From Monodelphis domestica (lineage: Eukaryota; Chordata; Mammalia; Didelphimorphia; Didelphidae), in NCBI RefSeq assembly GCF_027887165.1, contig NC_077235.1, positions 17,817,383-17,881,382 of the forward strand: a DNA stretch of 64,000 bases. Direction: 5' to 3'. The translations under genes and the position numbers were made by a program. Below, piece after piece: positions 1 through 10,946 of this stretch. The notes under the pieces were generated by a model, which did no database searches, was not told the origin of the DNA, and saw only the letters and a list, made by a program, of their open reading frames with translations. Each line of letters opens with the position of its first letter. Position 1 is the first letter of the stretch.

Positions 1-235
1 TAGACCACAATTTGTTCTGCCATTCCCCAACTTGTGAGCACTCCTTTGGTTTCCATGTTTTAACTACTGCAAAAATATTTTTTTTACACATGGGCCTTTT
101 GCCTCTTCCTTTGATCCCTTTGATAAAAGCCTACTAGTGCTACTGATGATTCAAAGGCTATTCACAGTTCAAAAAATTTGGAGGCCATGGTCTCAAATTG
201 CTTTCCAGAATGTCTGAACTAATTCACAATCAATC
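1..235 (-). mobile_element. Old L1 ORF2 fragment, antisense, cut by window edge
   Basis: The stretch carries degenerate forms of blocks that are intact in the L1 at 4021-10339, such as 'caatttgttctgccattcc' and 'caaattgctttccagaatg'. These correspond to the C-terminal part of ORF2 read on the minus strand. Divergence is high and no frame is open. The element continues past the left edge of the window. Confidence 0.65.
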
Positions 236-360
236 CTTCAACTAGTATGCATTAAGCACCAACTATGTGCCAGGCACTATGCTAAGTGTTATCAAGAGTA
301 CATAAAAATGCCTTTTTTTTGTAGCACTTCTAACATTTATCATTTTCTTCTTTTGTGATC
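236..360. repeat. Possible CORE-SINE/MIR-like fragment
   Basis: It contains 'gcaccaactatgtgccagg' followed by 'cactatgctaagtgtt', wording common to the ends of several ancient mammalian SINE/LINE repeats. The family cannot be settled by eye. The segment lies between the L1 fragment and the first unit of the tandem array. Confidence 0.3.
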
Positions 361-3300
361 TTAGCCAATCAGATATAAATGAGGGACAATCAACAGGTTG
401 GTTCAAATTTCATTTCTCTGTTAGTGATAAGAAAGGAATTTAGTGAGTTCTTGCTTAAAGACAAGAAATAATTATCTTTAAAGCATCTATATTCTTAGAA
501 AAAATTTAAGTTAGCAGTCATATTTTTTTACATCTAAAATGAGATAGGAAAAATTATTGACTTTTGTGTTGGGTTTTCTAGTGTCTAATGTAATGATGAA
601 AGATTAAGACAATTTAAAAATTTGTACCAAAATAAAAATAATTTAAAAAAATTAACAGTTGTATTTACAGGAAGATCTCAACTTACAGGAGACACATTAT
701 GTTCCAGGAATGATTTGAAAATCACTGGAGAATTAATGATCATTTCAAAGAAAATCAACTAAGAAATCCCCAAAGAATTTAAATTACTGGTTGAATGATT
801 TCAGCAGAATATAGTAAAAAGTGGGCCGAAGTTATTTGGCAAGGTGTCACAGTTGACAAGAAATTTTAAAAAATTGTAGAAGCACCAAGATTTTAGTAAA
901 CTGTTTTATACTTGCTATCATACTGAAAACTAATGACTAAATGAGATAAAATCAAAAGAACCATACATGAGACTTTTGCAGCAACCAACATAGTGCTTAA
1001 AGATGTATTAAAATATGTTTTTACTTGAATCCAATAAAAAATTTAAAGGAACAAAAGGGAATCCTGGAAGAGTTAAAACATGTAAGAAAACTAATTACAC
1101 TGTTTAAAAAAATGACTGGACAAAAGGAAGTAAAATGGTCTGGATTTTGGGAATAGACAACCAGAAATCCTGAACTAAAGTATATAAACAGCTGAACCAA
1201 TGTTCAGTAAGAAATGTAAGATTAAAAAAGTAGGGAGTAAGTATGTAGCAGGATTTCATGGAATTGAACACGGAACAGTTATTAATCATGGAAACATCAT
1301 AATTTCAGGAAAATTTTTTTCCATTCACTAGAATAATGATTTGTGACAAAATTGACATAAAGAAAACTTATTGATCTATGTAAAGAAGAGCCAATCAGAA
1401 GCCAATGTATTGTTTAAAGAATAAAACTAAGATGAAGAAACATGAGTTATTTTAACCAAATTGTAAGTGTTTAAAATATACTCTGATGTGTGGTGATTGT
1501 GTAGAAAATCAATGGTGAACTGATTAGTAATTTGGAAAAGACAAGTATAAAATTCTAAATCAATTTGTATTGATGACTAAGTGATATATTTTTCATCTAA
1601 ATGTAAGTGAAGAAAAATTGGGAGAGACAAATGTATGATGAAATAGATTACCCTGTTTACCAGGACTAACTGGACAATTGTTGGTGAAATTATTATTGCT
1701 TTGAAGAGAGTTGACCAGAAAATTCTCAATGAATTTATATTAATTACTGACTGATATAAGAAGCATAAGAAGAAATAAAAAGATAATTAGCAAGATCTCC
1801 TGGAGGTTGACAAGAAACAATGATTTATATTGAAAGCATCTTGACTCCAAGGAAAAAAAATTCAAGTTGGCTTTTGGATGAATGAATTTCCTGTACCATG
1901 TTGAAAGTTGAAGGATAACATATGTTTGCATTTTGACAAAAATTTGTTTAAATATATATGCATATATGTATAAATATAAACATAAAAACTCACAAAAGAC
2001 ATTAGGGCATTCTGGAGGAGCTTAGAATATGGGGGATTTAATTACCTTACTTATACAAATAAGTAGAATTTGCTAGTAAAATGCTTAGTATTTTGTAGAG
2101 GACTAACCAAGAAATTTATTTTAAAAACAAAAAACAAGATAGAACCCTTATTCTGTTCAGAATCAATACTATGTATTGGTTCCAAGGCAGAAGAGTGGTA
2201 AGGGCTAGACACTGGGGGTGAAGTGACCTGCCCATGGTCACCAAGCTAGGAAGTATCTGAGGACAAATTTGAACCAGGGACCTTCTGCCTCCAAGCTTGG
2301 CTCTCTACCCATTAAGCCACCTACCTGCCCCCTAATCAACAAATTTCCAATGAACTTCTATTTCTGGATCAATGACAAAGGCAAAGGAAAGAGAAAGAAA
2401 AAAATTAGCTAAATCTCCTAGAAGATGAAAAGTAGAAATAGCAAACACAGGTTGATCTTAAAAGCATCTAGATTCCAGGAAACAATTTTACATTGATTAT
2501 ATTGACAAATATTATCTAAATTGAAGTTGAAGATACTGCCTGATTTCAGTATGAATTTTTTCAGAGTCTAATGTGATGTGCAATGATGATGACTTTGAAA
2601 CCTGCTTGTAGTTTAATCAATCCAAAAGTGTTAATGAAAGAACTATTTTTGCACAATAGAAGAGGAATGATGAGTATACAATGTAGTATTTTAAAAGTTG
2701 AAAGACCCCACACATATTAGAAGAGATGAACATAGAGTATAAGTAATTCTTTTGTTTATTAGTACTGACTGGAAAAATCTCAAGTAGATATCATTTACTT
2801 AGAAGAAAGTTAATCATTAAGTCTCCTATGGACTTATATTAATTGTCTTAATCTATAAGGAGCATGGAAAGATAAAAGATAAAAAAGTTTTAAAAGCAAG
2901 ATCTTGTGGAAGTTAAGAAGAAATATAATTGATCTTGGAAGCATCTAGATTTCAGGAAACAAATTTTCATTGGCTGCTGAATCAGAGGTTCATGTCTAAA
3001 AGGAAGTTGGAAAAAACTTCATGATTTTTTAAAGTGAAAGGATTAATAGTAGCATATAAGAATGTTTAAAGATTAATATGTCTAAATAGCACATCTGTAC
3101 TGCAATAACATCAAAAGTATTTTTTTAAACTGGAGTGCTTATTGACAAAGGCAAGCATATTATGGTCAATTATGTTACTTACTAGTTATGACTGGAGAAT
3201 TGCTGGTGAACTCATTATTAATATGAAGGAACCTAACCAGGAAGTTCTCAAAGAACTTGTATTAATGGCCACCTATTTGGGGAAAAAATTAGAAAAGAAT

Positions 3301-4007
3301 ATAGAAAAATTTCATTGAAGGTCAAGAAACAGATAACGATCTTGGAAGCCTTTAAATTCTAAAAAACAGTTTCCCAGTGGCTTTTACCTAAATGGATATA
3401 GATGAAAGATTAAATTCTATATGAAGGTATTTGTTAGGATCTAATATTTATATTTTGATGATTGATATGACATAAAATATATTTGAACTTCAATAAGTTC
3501 AAAAATATTTAATAAACTAATTTTGAGTATTGAAGGATAACTAGTGAGCATCTTTTGTAATAATTACATTTGAAGTTATATGAAATGCATATTTTAATTT
3601 AAAAAATCAAAATAACTTATAAAAATTATTGCAAATAAGAAATTAACATATAGTATGAACAATTTCTCCATTTGCTTTGATTGACTGAAAAATAACATAT
3701 ATATTTATTATCACTTAGAAGATGGCCAAGTATGAAGTCTCTCTTATATTTCTCACTGAATTCCAGAAGTATGAGCAGAGAAAATGGGAAGACAACAACT
3801 TAAAAGAAGACTTCACAGAAATTAGCAAGAAAAATAACTGATCTTGGAAGTATTTAAATTCTAAGAAACAATTTTCCATTGGCTATCATATTGGGGGTTC
3901 ACATGGAAATGGAATTATATGACTGATTTTTCTATGAAAAAACTAGTTTTCAAGGCCTTTTAAGATGAACATATAAGAATGGAATATTTTTATCAAGTCA
4001 AAAGCAT
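361..4007 (+). repeat. Degenerate ~415-bp tandem array, left part
   Basis: About eight head-to-tail copies of one AT-rich unit can be lined up by a shared block that reads roughly 'gacaagaaat...ttgatcttggaagcat' then 'ctagattccaggaaacaa' and 'ttttccattggctatcat'. Copies of the block sit near 460, 853, 1279, 1807, 2440, 2910, 3320 and 3820. A second block about 200 bases upstream reads 'gactggagaattgctggtga'. Spacing is about 390-530 bp once the SINE at 2120-2332 is removed. Units are clearly diverged from each other, all point the same way and hold no long ORF. I do not recognise the unit. It could be an old satellite or a tandemly amplified piece of a repeat. Confidence 0.72.
2119..2332 (-). 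mobile_element. CORE-type SINE, antisense
   Basis: It matches the other short SINEs of the window in reverse, with 'ggcagaagagtggtaagggc' and 'tttgaacc' blocks and an A-rich tail read as T/A-rich on the plus strand. The flanks 'taaccaagaaattta' (2104-2118) and 'taatcaacaaattt' (2333-2346) look like a slightly decayed target-site duplication. It interrupts one unit of the tandem array. Confidence 0.8.
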
Positions 4008-4020
4008 TTGAGTATGTTTT
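4008..4020. repeat. Target-site duplication of full-length L1, left copy
   Basis: The 13-base sequence 'ttgagtatgtttt' recurs without mismatch at 10340-10352. The two copies bracket the whole L1, showing a single insertion that has not been rearranged. The sequence belongs to the tandem-array unit that was the target. Confidence 0.9.
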
Positions 4021-4033
4021 TTTTTTAATATAT

Positions 4034-4039
4034 TTTATT
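4034..4039 (-). terminator. L1 polyadenylation signal (AATAAA)
   Basis: AATAAA on the minus strand lies about 14 bases before the short A tail of the full-length L1. This is the expected position for the end of the L1 transcript. Confidence 0.65.
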
Positions 4040-4362
4040 TGATCATTTCCAAGCATTATTCGTTAAAGACATAGATCATTTTCTTTTCCTCCCCCCACCC
4101 CCCATAGCCGACGCGTAAGTCCACTGGGCATTAGATGTTTTCTTGATTTGAACCCATTGCTTTGTTGTTAGTATTTGCATTAGAGTGTTCATTTAAAGTC
4201 TATCCTCTGTCATGTCCCCTCAACCTCTGTATTCAGGCAGTTGCTTTTTCTCGGTGTTTCCACTCCCATAGTTTATCCTTTGCTTATGAATGGTGTTTTT
4301 TTTTCTCCTGGATCCCTGAAAGTTGTTCAGGGACATTACACCGCCCCTAATGTAGAAGTCCA

Positions 4363-7300
4363 TTACGTTCGATTATACCACAGTGTATTAGTCTCTGTGT
4401 ACAATGTTCTCCTGGTTCTGCTCCTCTCGCTCTGCATCACTTCCTGGAGGTTGTTCCAGTCTCCATGGAACTTCTCCACTTTATTATTCCTTTGAGCACA
4501 ATAGTATTCCATCACCAACATATACCACAGTTTGTTCAGCCATTCCCCAATTGATGGGCATCCCCTCGTTTTCCAGTTTTGGGCCACCACAAAGAGCGCA
4601 GCTATGAATATTTTTGTACAAGTCTTTGTGTCCATTATCTCTTTGGGGTACAGACCCAGCAGTGCTATGGCTGGGTCAAAGGGTAGATATTCTTTTGTCG
4701 CCCTTTGGGCATAGTTCCAAATTGCCCTCCAGAATGGTTGGATCAGTTCACAGCTCCACCAGCAATGAATTAATGTCCCTACTTTGCCACATCCCCTCCA
4801 GCATTCATTACTTTCCTTTGCTGTTATGTTAGCCAATCTGCTAGGTGTGAGGTGATACCTCAGAGTTGTTTTGATTTGCATCTCTCTGATTATAAGAGAT
4901 GTAGAACACTTCTTCATGTGCTTGTTAATAGTTTTGATTTCTTTATCTGAGAACTGCCTATCCATTTCCCTTGCCCATTTATCAATTGGAGAATGGCTTG
5001 ATTTTTTGTACAATTGATTTAGCTCATTATAAATATGAGTAATTAAACCTTTGTCAGAGGTTTCTATGAAGATTTTTTCCCAATTTGTTGTTTTCCTTCT
5101 GATTTTAGTTATATTGGTTTTGTTTGTACAAAAGCTTTTTAGTTTGATGTAGTCAAAATTATTTATTTTACATTTTGTGATTCTTTCTATATCTTGCTTG
5201 GTTTTAAAGCCTTTCCCCTCCCAAAGGTCTGACATGTATACTATTCTGTGTTTACCCAATTTACTTATGGTTTCCTTCTTTATGTTTAAGTCACTCACCC
5301 ATTTTGAATTTATCTTGGTGTAGGGTGTGAGGTGTTGATCTATTCCTAGTCTCTCCCACACTGTCTTCCAATTTTCCCAGCAGTTTTTATCGAATAGTGG
5401 ATTTTTGTCCCAAAAGCTGGGATCTTTGGGTTTATCGTATACTGTCTTGCTGAGGTCGTTTTCCCCCAGTCTATTCCACTGATCTTCCTTTCTGTTTCTT
5501 AGCCAGTACCAAATTGTTTTGATGACTGCTGCTTTGTAATATAGTTTGAGGTCTGGGACTGCAAGGCCCCCATCATATGTGTTTTTTTTCATTATTTCCC
5601 TGGATATCCTTGATCTTTTGTTCTTCCAAATGAACTTTGTTATGGTTTTTTCTAAATCAGTGAAGAAGTATTTTGGTAGTTCAATGGGTATGGCACTAAA
5701 TAGATGAATAAGTTTGGGTAGGATGGTCATTTTTATTATATTGGCTCGTCCTATCCATGAGCAGTTAATGTTTTTCCAATTGTTCAAGTCTAGTTTTAGT
5801 TGTGTGGCGAGTGTTTTGTAGTTGTGTTCATATAGTTCCTGTGTTTGTCTTGGGAGATAGATTCCTAGGTATTTTATTTTGTCTAAGGTGATTTTGAATG
5901 GGATTTCTCTTTCTAGTTCTTGCTGCTGAGCTGTGTTGGAGATATATAGAAAAGCTGATGATTTATGTGGGTTTATTTTGTATCCTGCAACTTTGCTAAA
6001 GTTGTTGATTATTTCAATTAGCTTTTTGGTTGAATCTCTAGGATTCTTTAAGTAGACCATCATGTCATCCGCAAAGAGTGATAACTTGGTCTCCTCCTTG
6101 CCTATTCTGATGCCTTCAATTTCTTTATCTTCTCTAATTGCTACTGCTAGTGTTTCTAGTACAATGTCAAATAGTAGAGGTGATAATGGGCATCCTTGTT
6201 TCACTCCTGATCTTATTGGGAATGCATCTAGTTTATCCCCATTGCAGATGATATTAGCTGTTGGTTTTAGATATATACTGTTTATTATTTTTAGGAATGA
6301 CCCTTCTATTCCTATGCTTTCTAGTGTTTTTAATAGGAATGGGTGTTGTATTTTATCAAAGGCTTTTTCTGCATCTATTGAGATAATCATGTGGTTCTTG
6401 CTAGTTTGCTTGTTGATGTGGTCAATTATGTGGATGGTTTTCCTAATGTTGAACCAGCCCTGCATCCCTGGTATGAATCCTACTTGATCATGGTGAATGA
6501 TCCTTCTGATCACTTGCTGGAGTCTTTTTGCTAGTATCCTATTTAAAATTTTTGCATCTATATTCATTAGGGAGATTGGTCTATAGTTTTCTTTCTCTGT
6601 TTTTGACCTGCCTGGCTTTGGAATCAGTACCATGTTTGTGTCGTAAAAGGAGTTTGGTAGAACTCCCTCTTTGCTTATTATGTCAAATAGTTTGTATAGT
6701 ATTGGGGTTAACTGTTCTCTGAATGTTTGATAGAATTCACAGGTGAATCCATCAGGCCCTGGGGATTTTTTCTTAGGAAGTTCTTTGATGGCTTGATGGA
6801 TTTCAATTTCTGATATGGGATTATTTAAGAATTCTATTTCCTCTTCTGTTAGTCTAGGCAGTTTGTATTTTTGTATATATTCATCCATTTCTCCTAAATT
6901 GGTGTATTTATTGCCATATAATTGGGCAAAGTAATTTCTAATGATTGCCTTAATTTCCTCCTCATTGGAGGTGCTGTCCCCCTTTTCATCTTTAATGCTG
7001 TGAATTTGCTTTTCTTCCTTCCTTTTTTTAATTAGATTGACCAGTACTTTGTCTATTTTGTTTGTTTTTTCAAAGTACCAGCTTCTTGTCTTATTTATTA
7101 AATCAATAGTTCTATCACTTTCGATTTTATTAATTTCTCCCTTAATTTTTAGGATTTCTAATTTGGTTTTCTGCTGGGGGTTTTTAATTTGATCGCTTTC
7201 GAGTTTTTTCAATTGCATTTCCAATTGATTGATCTCTGCTCTCCCTTGTTTGTTAATATGAGCTTTCAGGGATATGAATTTGCCTCTGATTACCGCTTTG

Positions 7301-8169
7301 GCTGCATCCCAAAAGGTTTGAAAGGATGTTTCGCCATTGTCATTTTCCTTGATGAAATTATTAATTGTTTCTATGATTTCTTCTTTAGCTAAACGGTTTT
7401 GGAGTATCATATTGTTTAATTTCCAATTGGTTTTAGATTTGGTTTTCCATGTACCATTACTAATCATTATTTTTATTGCCTTGTGATCTGAGAAGGCTGC
7501 ATTCATTATTTCTGCTTTTTTGCATTTGTGTGCTATGTTTCTGTGACCTAATGTATGGTCAATTTTTGTGAATGTGCCATGTGGTGCTGAGAAGAAGGTG
7601 TATTCCTTTTTATCCCTATTTATTTTTCTCCATATGTCTATTAATTCTAATTTTTCTAAGATTTCATTCACTTCTTTTACCTCTTTCTTATTTATTTTTT
7701 GATTTGATTTATCTAAATTTGATAATGGTTGGTTTAAGTCTCCCACTAGTATGGTTTTATTGTCTATTTCTTCCTTCAATTCTCCTAGTTTCTCCATTAG
7801 AAATTTGGGTGCTATATTATTTGGTGCATACATGTTGATTAATGATATTTCCTCATTGTCTAGAGTCCCTTTTAACAAAATATAATTACCTTCCCTATCC
7901 CTTTTGATCAGGTCTATTTTTGCATTGGCTTTATCAGATATCATGATTACCACTCCTGCCTTCTTTCTATCAGTTGAGGCCCAGAAGGTCTTACTCCATC
8001 CTTTAATTCTGACCTTGTGGGTGTCAACCCGCCTCATGTGTGTTTCTTGAAGACAACATATGGTAGGGTTTTGGATTCTAATCCATTCAGCTATTCGTCT
8101 ACGTTTTATGGGTGAGTTCATCCCATTCACGTTCAAAGTTATGATTGTCATTTGTGGACTCCCTGGCAT
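4363..8169 (-). CDS. L1 ORF2: endonuclease / reverse transcriptase
   Basis: This 1268-residue uninterrupted frame encodes the L1 enzyme that nicks genomic DNA and reverse-transcribes RNA at the nick. The N-terminal apurinic-type endonuclease shows TLNVNG (residues 11-16, metal-binding Asn 15), QETH (Glu 42), GDLNQPLS and the SDH motif with its catalytic His. The reverse transcriptase follows, with motif A ([10 protein letters not shown]), motif B ([14 protein letters not shown]) and the catalytic FADD at residues 699-702. Near the C terminus is the Cys-rich motif CX3C...HX4C (CWRGCGK...HCWWSC). The length is typical for mammalian L1 ORF2. The start is the first Met of the open frame, six residues ahead of the conserved [10 protein letters not shown] block. 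The protein acts in cis on its own RNA, and can mobilise SINEs and cellular mRNAs. No missing key residue was found. Confidence 0.95.
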   Translation of the reverse strand: MPGSPQMTIITLNVNGMNSPIKRRRIAEWIRIQNPTICCLQETHMRRVDTHKVRIKGWSKTFWASTDRKKAGVVIMISDKANAKIDLIKRDREGNYILLKGTLDNEEISLINMYAPNNIAPKFLMEKLGELKEEIDNKTILVGDLNQPLSNLDKSNQKINKKEVKEVNEILEKLELIDIWRKINRDKKEYTFFSAPHGTFTKIDHTLGHRNIAHKCKKAEIMNAAFSDHKAIKIMISNGTWKTKSKTNWKLNNMILQNRLAKEEIIETINNFIKENDNGETSFQTFWDAAKAVIRGKFISLKAHINKQGRAEINQLEMQLKKLESDQIKNPQQKTKLEILKIKGEINKIESDRTIDLINKTRSWYFEKTNKIDKVLVNLIKKRKEEKQIHSIKDEKGDSTSNEEEIKAIIRNYFAQLYGNKYTNLGEMDEYIQKYKLPRLTEEEIEFLNNPISEIEIHQAIKELPKKKSPGPDGFTCEFYQTFREQLTPILYKLFDIISKEGVLPNSFYDTNMVLIPKPGRSKTEKENYRPISLMNIDAKILNRILAKRLQQVIRRIIHHDQVGFIPGMQGWFNIRKTIHIIDHINKQTSKNHMIISIDAEKAFDKIQHPFLLKTLESIGIEGSFLKIINSIYLKPTANIICNGDKLDAFPIRSGVKQGCPLSPLLFDIVLETLAVAIREDKEIEGIRIGKEETKLSLFADDMMVYLKNPRDSTKKLIEIINNFSKVAGYKINPHKSSAFLYISNTAQQQELEREIPFKITLDKIKYLGIYLPRQTQELYEHNYKTLATQLKLDLNNWKNINCSWIGRANIIKMTILPKLIHLFSAIPIELPKYFFTDLEKTITKFIWKNKRSRISREIMKKNTYDGGLAVPDLKLYYKAAVIKTIWYWLRNRKEDQWNRLGENDLSKTVYDKPKDPSFWDKNPLFDKNCWENWKTVWERLGIDQHLTPYTKINSKWVSDLNIKKETISKLGKHRIVYMSDLWEGKGFKTKQDIERITKCKINNFDYIKLKSFCTNKTNITKIRRKTTNWEKIFIETSDKGLITHIYNELNQLYKKSSHSPIDKWAREMDRQFSDKEIKTINKHMKKCSTSLIIREMQIKTTLRYHLTPSRLANITAKESNECWRGCGKVGTLIHCWWSCELIQPFWRAIWNYAQRATKEYLPFDPAIALLGLYPKEIMDTKTCTKIFIAALFVVAQNWKTRGCPSIGEWLNKLWYMLVMEYYCAQRNNKVEKFHGDWNNLQEVMQSERSRTRRTLYTETNTLWYNRT

Positions 8170-8663
8170 TTTGATTGCCTTCCCTAATTCTAACCTTTTC
8201 TTCTTCGGCTCTACCTTTTAGTCCAGTGATTTACTTTGAATCAGTCCCCCTTGTCCCCTCCCTTGATGTTTCCCTTTTTAGTCCCTCCCTTTTTGTTCTC
8301 CCTCTCCCCCTCCCCCCCTTGGTTTTCCCTTCTCCTTACCCTTGTTGGGTAAGATAGAATTCAAGATCCCAATGGATCTGGATGTTTTTCCCTCTCAGAG
8401 TTGATTTCCCTGAGATTGAGGTTTAAGTAAACCCCCCCCCCCTCTCTTCCTCTCCTTCTTATAGGAGTTTTCTTCCCCTCCCCTTCCCCTGTGAATCTTT
8501 GTGTGAGAACCATTATTCTATTTGGTCTTTCTTTACCCCCTATTTATACATTACATTTTCCCCACATATTAGTATACATAGGTTGATATAAATGTAGTCC
8601 TTATAGAAGAGAGTTTGAGTAAAAGAAGATAACATTTTTCCCCTTTCCTTAATATTTACCTTT
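8170..8663 (-). other. Inter-ORF spacer of the L1
   Basis: ORF1 and ORF2 are separated by 494 bases, far more than the 63 bases of human L1. On the L1 sense strand the spacer is rich in purines, seen as C/T runs on the plus strand around 8235-8345 and 8430-8490. No long frame bridges it, so ORF2 is probably translated by reinitiation or another unusual route. This is inference from layout only. Confidence 0.7.
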
Positions 8664-9587
8664 TCAGGTATTCCTTGCTCTTTGATTTTCGGTATCAAAC
8701 TTTCCACAGAGCTCTGGTCTTTTCTTTGCAAAAAGTTGGAAGTCTTTTATTTTGTTGAATGCCCATACTTTCCCTTGGAAGTATATAGTCAGTTTTGCTG
8801 GGTAGCTGATTCTTGGTTGGAGACCCAGCTCTCTTGCCTTTCTGAAGATCATGTTCCATGCCTTACGATCATTCAGCGTAGAACTTGCAAGGTCTTGTGT
8901 GACCCTGATTGGCATTCCTTTATATCTAAATTGTCTTTTTCTGGCTTCCTGTAGGATTTTTTCTTTTGTTTGATAGCTTTGGAATTTGGCAATTACATTC
9001 CTGGGAGTTGTCTTTTGGGGGTTTAGTGTAGAAGGTGTTCTGTGAGCTCTGTCAGTGGCTGTATTGCCCCCTTGTTCTAGAATCTCTGGGCAATTTTCTT
9101 TGATTATATCTTGTATCACCATGTCCAGTTTGGTGTTTATTTCTGGCTTTTCTGGGAGTCCAATTATTCTTAAATTTTCTCTTCTCCCCCTGTTTTCCAG
9201 ATCTATCACCTTGTCGGTGAGATATTTTATGTTCTCTTCTAATTTCTTGGTGTTTTGGCTTTGCTTTATTAGTTCTTGCTTTAAAGCCTGGTTTTCTTTT
9301 ACAGTTTGGTCAAACTGGTTTTGTAGATGCGTGAATTTCTTTTGCATCATTTCCCACTTTTCCTCCCAGAGGGCTTCCATCTTTTTGGTCCTTTCTGATT
9401 CAAACTCTTCATGGGTTTGTGGAGAGTTTCTATTTCCTTTGGAAGATTTTGGAGAATTTTCTTGTATATCTTCTTCTATCTGCTCTGTATTTTGTATTTT
9501 GGCTCCATAGAATGTGTCCAGAGTCGCCCCTTTCTTCTTATTTTTCTTGGTATTTTGGGGCTTCTGTGCTTCTGTGGAGTTTGTCAT
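8664..9587 (-). CDS. L1 ORF1: RNA-binding chaperone protein
   Basis: This 307-residue open frame encodes the L1 structural protein that coats L1 RNA as a trimer and acts as a nucleic-acid chaperone. The N-terminal ~60 residues are basic and polar. A heptad-patterned, Glu/Lys/Gln-rich coiled coil covers about residues 60-135. The RRM follows, opening with RRENLRIIGLPE near residue 135 and including a DRAHRT block. The C-terminal domain starts at PRNVIAKF and has the conserved YKGMPIRVTQDLA segment. Length and domain order fit mammalian ORF1p. It lies upstream of ORF2 on the same transcript. No frameshift or stop is present, unlike the ORF1 relics near 20,000 and 43,500. The start is the first Met after the 5'UTR. 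Confidence 0.94.
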   Translation of the reverse strand: MTNSTEAQKPQNTKKNKKKGATLDTFYGAKIQNTEQIEEDIQENSPKSSKGNRNSPQTHEEFESERTKKMEALWEEKWEMMQKKFTHLQNQFDQTVKENQALKQELIKQSQNTKKLEENIKYLTDKVIDLENRGRRENLRIIGLPEKPEINTKLDMVIQDIIKENCPEILEQGGNTATDRAHRTPSTLNPQKTTPRNVIAKFQSYQTKEKILQEARKRQFRYKGMPIRVTQDLASSTLNDRKAWNMIFRKARELGLQPRISYPAKLTIYFQGKVWAFNKIKDFQLFAKKRPELCGKFDTENQRARNT

Positions 9588-10339
9588 CTCTGAACGTGGA
9601 GGATTGGCTTTTCTTGTCTTTGTCTGGTGATCAGAGGCTTTAGTCCTGGGCAGATGTTGGTTCTATGAGCGTTCCCTGGGTTAAACTGAATATGCCTCAC
9701 TGGAACTGGAATGGAAGGGTCGGACCACGAGGCCACACTCTCCCCCTGGCTCGATTTCCGGAAGTTGCCTTCAGAATCCCTGGCCGTGAGGCTGTTTCGT
9801 CGTCCTGCGGGGGGATGGGCTGCCGCTTCCCCAAGCTCCGAGAGCACAGACTTTCACTGAGACTTGGATAGCAGGATCCAGCCCGTGAGGCTGTCTTGCC
9901 CGCCCTGAGGGTTGCTGTTGTTTTGACCAGCTCTCTGCAGCGGAGGCCCCAGGCAGTAACTTTCACCCGGACCAAGCGGCTCTTTGCAGCGGAGGCCCCA
10001 GGCAGTAACTTTCACCCGGACTGGGACTTGGGTAGAAGACCCTGAGGGTTGTTGTTCCTCAGACCCTGCTCTCTGAGCCCGGCACGGCTGCCGCTTCCGG
10101 GAGCCTTGGACTCTGCGCTCCTACCCCTGAGGTCCGAGGGATCTCGGGTTCTGGCTTTTAAGGGGAGCCGTACCTTTTGAACCGGGTCCAGGTCCAGGAG
10201 GAGGGTTCCCAGGGTCTGTGCTGTTGATCGTTTTGAATTTCGGCGCCTTAGGAGCTTCTAGTTTGAGATCGGTCGGGAAGGGTTTTCCGGAGATCTGAAC
10301 TTCAGCTTTCTCTAAGCCACCATCTTAACCGGAAGTCCC
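9588..10339 (-). promoter_or_regulatory. L1 5'UTR with internal promoter region
   Basis: About 750 bases of GC- and CpG-rich sequence precede ORF1 and end exactly at the target-site duplication, starting with a 'ggacttccggttaagatgg' type 5' end on the minus strand. By analogy with other L1s it should hold the internal promoter, but no specific factor sites were proved. It contains a 49-bp-period tandem duplication (9930-10021). Related 5'UTRs of another L1 subfamily occur at about 17650-18165 and 53390-53888. Confidence 0.8.
9930..10021. repeat. Two-copy 49-bp tandem repeat in L1 5'UTR
   Basis: Two 43-base blocks beginning 'gctctctgcagcggaggccc' and 'gctctttgcagcggaggccc' lie at 9930-9972 and 9979-10021 and differ at one position. 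Near-identity indicates recent duplication. Repeated promoter units are known for some rodent L1s, so this may be a promoter module, but that is inference. Confidence 0.9.
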
Positions 10340-10352
10340 TTGAGTATGTTTT
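10340..10352. repeat. Target-site duplication of full-length L1, right copy
   Basis: Exact second copy of the 13-base sequence at 4008-4020. After it the tandem-array sequence resumes ('aaaacagtgtatattttaat'). Confidence 0.9.
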
Positions 10353-10719
10353 AAAACAGTGTATATTTTAATCAAATATGGGCATAAAATTTTTTAAAAG
10401 GTTAAGAGCCACAGTGTAGAGGTGTTACTACAAGGGAATTTATTTTATGCTTACCATGAATGACTGGAAAATATAAGGTGATTCACCTCTTTAAAAGAGT
10501 CAGTGATGAACTCTCTAATGAACTTGTACTAATATCAGAACTACTTAAGTAGCAAAATCACTGAAAAGAAGGGAATGAGCAAGATTTAATGGATAATGGC
10601 AAGAAATAATTATTGATCTTTGAAGTGTCTAGATTCCAGGTAACAATTTGCCACTAGCAATAATAGTTATTATGGGTTATAAATGAGCAATTTAGACTAG
10701 AAGAAACCTACTGACTTAA
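10353..10719 (+). repeat. Tandem array, segment between L1 and SINE
   Basis: The array resumes after the L1. It shows 'atgactggaaaatataaggt' near 10460 and the anchor block 'attgatctttgaagtgtcta' then 'gattccaggtaacaatttgc' near 10615. Removing the L1 and one copy of its target-site duplication gives a spacing of about 440 bp to the previous unit, matching the period. Confidence 0.68.
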
Positions 10720-10732
10720 AATGAAGGGATTG

Positions 10733-10933
10733 GGGGCAGTTGGGTGGATCATTGGATTGATAGCAAGACCCAGAGATGGGAGGTCCTGGGTTCAAATTTG
10801 GCCTTAGAAACTTCCTAGCTGTGTGACCCTGGGCAAATCGCTTGATCCCCATTGCCTAGTGCTTGCCACTCTTCTGCCTTAGAACCAAGACACAATATTG
10901 ATTCTAACATGGAAGGTAAGGGTTTAAAAAAAG
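10733..10933 (+). mobile_element. CORE-type SINE, sense
   Basis: The sequence runs 'gggggcagttgggtgg', then 'gagatgggaggtcctgggtt', then 'ctgtgtgaccctgggcaaat', and ends in an A-rich tail at about 10925. It is flanked by 'aatgaagggattg' (10720-10732) and 'aatgaaaggaatg' (10934-10946). The same 13-base word follows the neighbouring L1 at 11700. Confidence 0.88.
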
Positions 10934-10946
10934 AATGAAAGGAATG

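Larger units (their letters stand above)
4021..10339 (-). mobile_element. Full-length L1 retrotransposon with both ORFs open
   Basis: This 6.3-kb element reads on the minus strand: a GC-rich 5'UTR (10339 down to 9588), ORF1, a 494-bp spacer, ORF2, a 3'UTR with a G-rich tract (C-rich on the plus strand near 4090-4107), a polyadenylation signal and an A tail. It is closed by an exact 13-bp target-site duplication. Neither ORF has a stop or frameshift, and the catalytic motifs I could check in ORF2 are present. Among the many L1 copies here this is the only undamaged one, so it is young and may be active. Whether the promoter works cannot be seen. It sits inside the ~415-bp tandem array and splits one unit. 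Confidence 0.93.

Noticed and set aside
361..4007. CRISPR-like or protein-repeat interpretation of the regular array
   Set aside because: Units are about 415 bp, diverged along their whole length, AT-rich and without short identical repeats or open frames. The setting is vertebrate.
6062..6487. 141-codon plus-strand frame
   Set aside because: It lies opposite the intact L1 ORF2 reverse-transcriptase region. Its length is a by-product of the constrained coding strand, as for the other plus-strand frames in 4162-9643.
8540..8731. 63-codon minus-strand frame overlapping the end of L1 ORF1
   Set aside because: It overlaps ORF1 in another frame and runs into the spacer. No motif and no start context; chance is sufficient.
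9584..9975. Frames in the L1 5'UTR on both strands
   Set aside because: GC-rich 5'UTR has few stop codons. The frames are not shared by the related 5'UTRs at 17650 and 53390.
10733..10933. tRNA gene suggested by the tRNA-like head of the SINEs
   Set aside because: The box-like motifs belong to a SINE with an A-rich tail and target-site duplication. No foldable cloverleaf was seen here or elsewhere.
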